NCBI GenBank assembly: GCA_964406705.1
Contig: CAYOSS010000044.1
Span: forward strand, 1-15,396
Length of the DNA: 15,396 nucleotides
Origin: CAZRRV01 sp964406705
Lineage (GTDB): Bacteria; Bacillota; Clostridia; Oscillospirales; Acutalibacteraceae
Reading direction: 5' to 3'
Of this stretch, positions 14,552-15,396 are shown piece after piece. How positions within the stretch are numbered: the first letter of the stretch is position 1; every line of letters begins with the position of its first letter. The position numbers and the translations under genes are program-made. The notes under the pieces are model-generated. The model searched no databases. It was not told the DNA's origin and saw only the letters and a program-made list of their open reading frames with translations.

Positions 14552-14645
14552 CACGCTAAAGCGTGAAAAGCTCGCTCATTCCACTGCTCCTCCTCTCCCC
14601 ACGACGCCTTACGGCGCCGCGGGGGCCCCTTATGAAAAGCGGACA
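14552..14645. repeat. Further hairpin and inverted partial copy of the direct repeat
   Basis: CACGC-TAAA-GCGTG (14552-14565) is a perfect 5-bp hairpin like those in the two direct repeats. GAAAAGCGGACA (14634-14645) is the exact reverse complement of TGTCCGCTTTTC at 14357-14368 and 14484-14495. So part of the repeat recurs in opposite orientation about 140 bases after copy 2. Confidence 0.55.
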
Positions 14646-14746
14646 GAAAAGAAGTTCAGGCGGACCGGCTTACTCCAACGCCGAACGCTGAGTGGGTACG
14701 GGGTAGCCGCCACCTATGCGGCGGGTCTTGCGGTCGCTGACGCGGG

Positions 14747-14921
14747 GGCAGCCCGGAGGTCCCGCCGACGCCGGCTCCGGGACCCCGCCGTATTCATTCG
14801 GGACCTACCGAGCCCGGTACAAAAGGCTCGCAGGTTCAGGCTGGCTCGCCGCTATCGATTTAGGCCCGGTTCTTGAGGGATAGCTTTTGCCTGCCGGTAC
14901 GGGCGGCTCGCCGATGTGCAG
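14747..14921 (+). repeat. Left arm of a large imperfect inverted repeat
   Basis: This arm matches the reverse complement of about 15221-15396 over its whole length with scattered mismatches and small gaps. Exact blocks include 24 bases at 14813-14836 (pairing with 15306-15329), CCGTATTCATT at 14788-14798 (with 15344-15354) and TAGCTTTTGCCTG at 14881-14893 (with 15250-15262). These blocks are in the correct mirrored order. Confidence 0.82.
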
Positions 14922-14945
14922 CGAGCTCCCCGCCGGGGGAGCTCG
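14922..14945 (+). repeat. Perfect 10-bp hairpin at the inner end of the left arm
   Basis: CGAGCTCCCC (14922-14931), loop GCCG, GGGGAGCTCG (14936-14945), with no mismatch. It marks the junction between the left arm and the ~300-base spacer. No T-tract follows, so it is not a standard terminator. Confidence 0.7.
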
Positions 14946-14962
14946 GAGGTTCGCCGGCACGA

Positions 14963-15113
14963 GGGGTAGCCCGGTGGCGACTGGTAGCTCGCCCGATTTC
15001 GCTCCGCCTATCGGGTGACGCGGCGACTCGCAGGATAGCCCAATGGCGACCGGCAGCCCCCGCCCCGGCAGCGCGATGTGTCGGGGATAGCCCGGCGGAG
15101 ACCGGCAGCTCGG
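14963..15113 (+). repeat. Three spaced direct copies of a GATAGCCCGG module
   Basis: Copies start at 14963 (GGGGTAGCCCGGTGGCGACT...), 15033 (GGATAGCCCAATGGCGACCG...) and 15085 (GGATAGCCCGGCGGAGACCG...). Each is about 26-29 bases and ends in GG(C/T)AGC. The same module appears reversed at the right edge (15381-15396) and, in its core, between acpS and the ACP gene at 2733. The last copy is followed by TTTTTT (15114-15119). Spacing is 70 and 52 bases and unit identity is imperfect, unlike a CRISPR. Confidence 0.65.
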
Positions 15114-15220
15114 TTTTTTCCTCCCCTGACATTGGGGACTGATAAAGACTTGCCGAAACGATACATCGCATAACGCTATGCAGAGGAGAACACGCTCTCC
15201 CCTACCATGGAGGAAGGCTT

Positions 15221-15396
15221 CCCGCACACCCGCGAGCCGCCCCGACCGCCAGGCAAAAGCTACCCGGAAGCTCCGAGCCCCGAACGATAACGGCGAGCTT
15301 GCCCTAACCTGCGAGCCTTTTGTACCGGGATCGGTAAGCCTGGAATGAATACGGCAAGGCTGCCGGACCGGCGCCGGGGGTACATCCGGGCTATCC
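15221..15396 (-). repeat. Right arm of the large imperfect inverted repeat (cut by window edge)
   Basis: Reverse-complement partner of 14747-14921. The match continues to the last base of the window (the terminal CCGGGCTATCC pairs with the GGCAGCCCGG block of the left arm), so the true outer end cannot be placed. Between the arms lie about 300 bases with small hairpins such as GCATA-ACGC-TATGC (15168-15181) and CCCC-TGACATT-GGGG (15123-15137). Confidence 0.8.

Larger units (their letters stand above)
14157..15396. other. Non-coding, hairpin- and repeat-rich region
   Basis: About 1.24 kb follows the operon without a credible gene. Open frames on both strands here are short, low-complexity in Arg/Pro/Gly/Ser, lack good ribosome sites and match no family I know. 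I found no tRNA, RNase P, tmRNA or SRP RNA signature. What is present is a ~105-nt direct repeat pair, many short perfect hairpins, and a large imperfect inverted repeat whose right arm reaches the window edge. These are listed separately. Confidence 0.7.

Noticed and set aside
14305..14876. Small genes in the 14.3-14.9 kb region on either strand
   Set aside because: The frames translate the direct repeats and hairpins (for example the recurring QLCWGN from CAGCTATGCTGGGGGAAC), lack ribosome sites and resemble no protein family.
14690..14880. Known structured RNA such as RNase P RNA, tmRNA or SRP RNA
   Set aside because: I looked for their conserved cores and did not find them; the structure here is explained better by the inverted repeat.
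14963..15113. CRISPR array
   Set aside because: Only three imperfect copies with uneven spacing (70 and 52 bases) and related sequence in the spacers. No cas gene is in the window.
15085..15119. Intrinsic terminator at the TTTTTT run
   Set aside because: The best stem (CCGG with CCGG) is only 4 bp and sits 8 bases from the T-run, too weak and too far; it is kept only as part of the repeat module.

Overview
The window is GC-rich DNA with dense, co-directional, translationally coupled genes. Coding regions use AGG for Arg and ATA for Ile freely, ribosome sites are GGAGG-like, and promoters are of the sigma-70/sigma-A type. A degraded AAA_14/DUF4143 ATPase gene and a beta-helix surface-type protein lie beside the operon. 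Together these suggest a GC-rich, probably host- or gut-associated anaerobe of the Bacillota (Clostridia). Synergistota is an alternative I cannot exclude. No rRNA, tRNA, integrase or transposase gene is visible.

Layout. 2-763: the 3' end of a beta-helix protein gene, closed by an intrinsic terminator (801-831). 854-2143: a promoter followed by an ATPase pseudogene with four frameshifts. 2174-14098: one long plus-strand cluster behind a near-consensus promoter. It encodes holo-ACP synthase (acpS), an acyl carrier protein, an 802-residue ketosynthase with an intact KS half fused to an inactive KS half resembling a chain-length factor, FabG, FabZ, FabD, AccD, AccA, a flavodoxin-fold NAD(P)H:FMN-type reductase, PlsX, a CrtI/phytoene-desaturase-like flavoprotein, and a ferredoxin-reductase-type flavoprotein with a C-terminal 2Fe-2S domain. 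A strong terminator (14118-14156) ends it. 14157-15396: about 1.2 kb with no credible gene, filled with hairpins, a ~105-nt direct repeat pair and a ~175-nt-arm imperfect inverted repeat that runs off the right edge.

How the genes may work together. AccA/AccD (with AccB/AccC encoded elsewhere) make malonyl-CoA. FabD loads malonate onto the ACP, which AcpS activates. The KS-CLF fusion elongates, FabG reduces the ketone and FabZ dehydrates. No recognisable enoyl-ACP reductase (FabI, FabK, FabL or FabV type) and no FabH is in the cluster. Instead it carries a flavin reductase, a CrtI-family enzyme (a family that acts on conjugated polyenes) and an Fe-S flavoprotein that could supply electrons. 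My inference is a dedicated type II fatty-acid/polyketide hybrid system that builds a polyene-type acyl-ACP, modifies it by redox chemistry, and may hand it to phospholipid synthesis through PlsX. The alternative is the cell's ordinary fatty-acid operon with the flavoproteins acting as an unusual enoyl reductase. The sequence alone does not decide between them.

Non-coding structure is also unusual. Six tandem ~46-nt degenerate units sit between the ketosynthase gene and fabG. A short GC-rich module (core GATAGCCCGG) recurs between acpS and the ACP gene and again in the 15 kb region.
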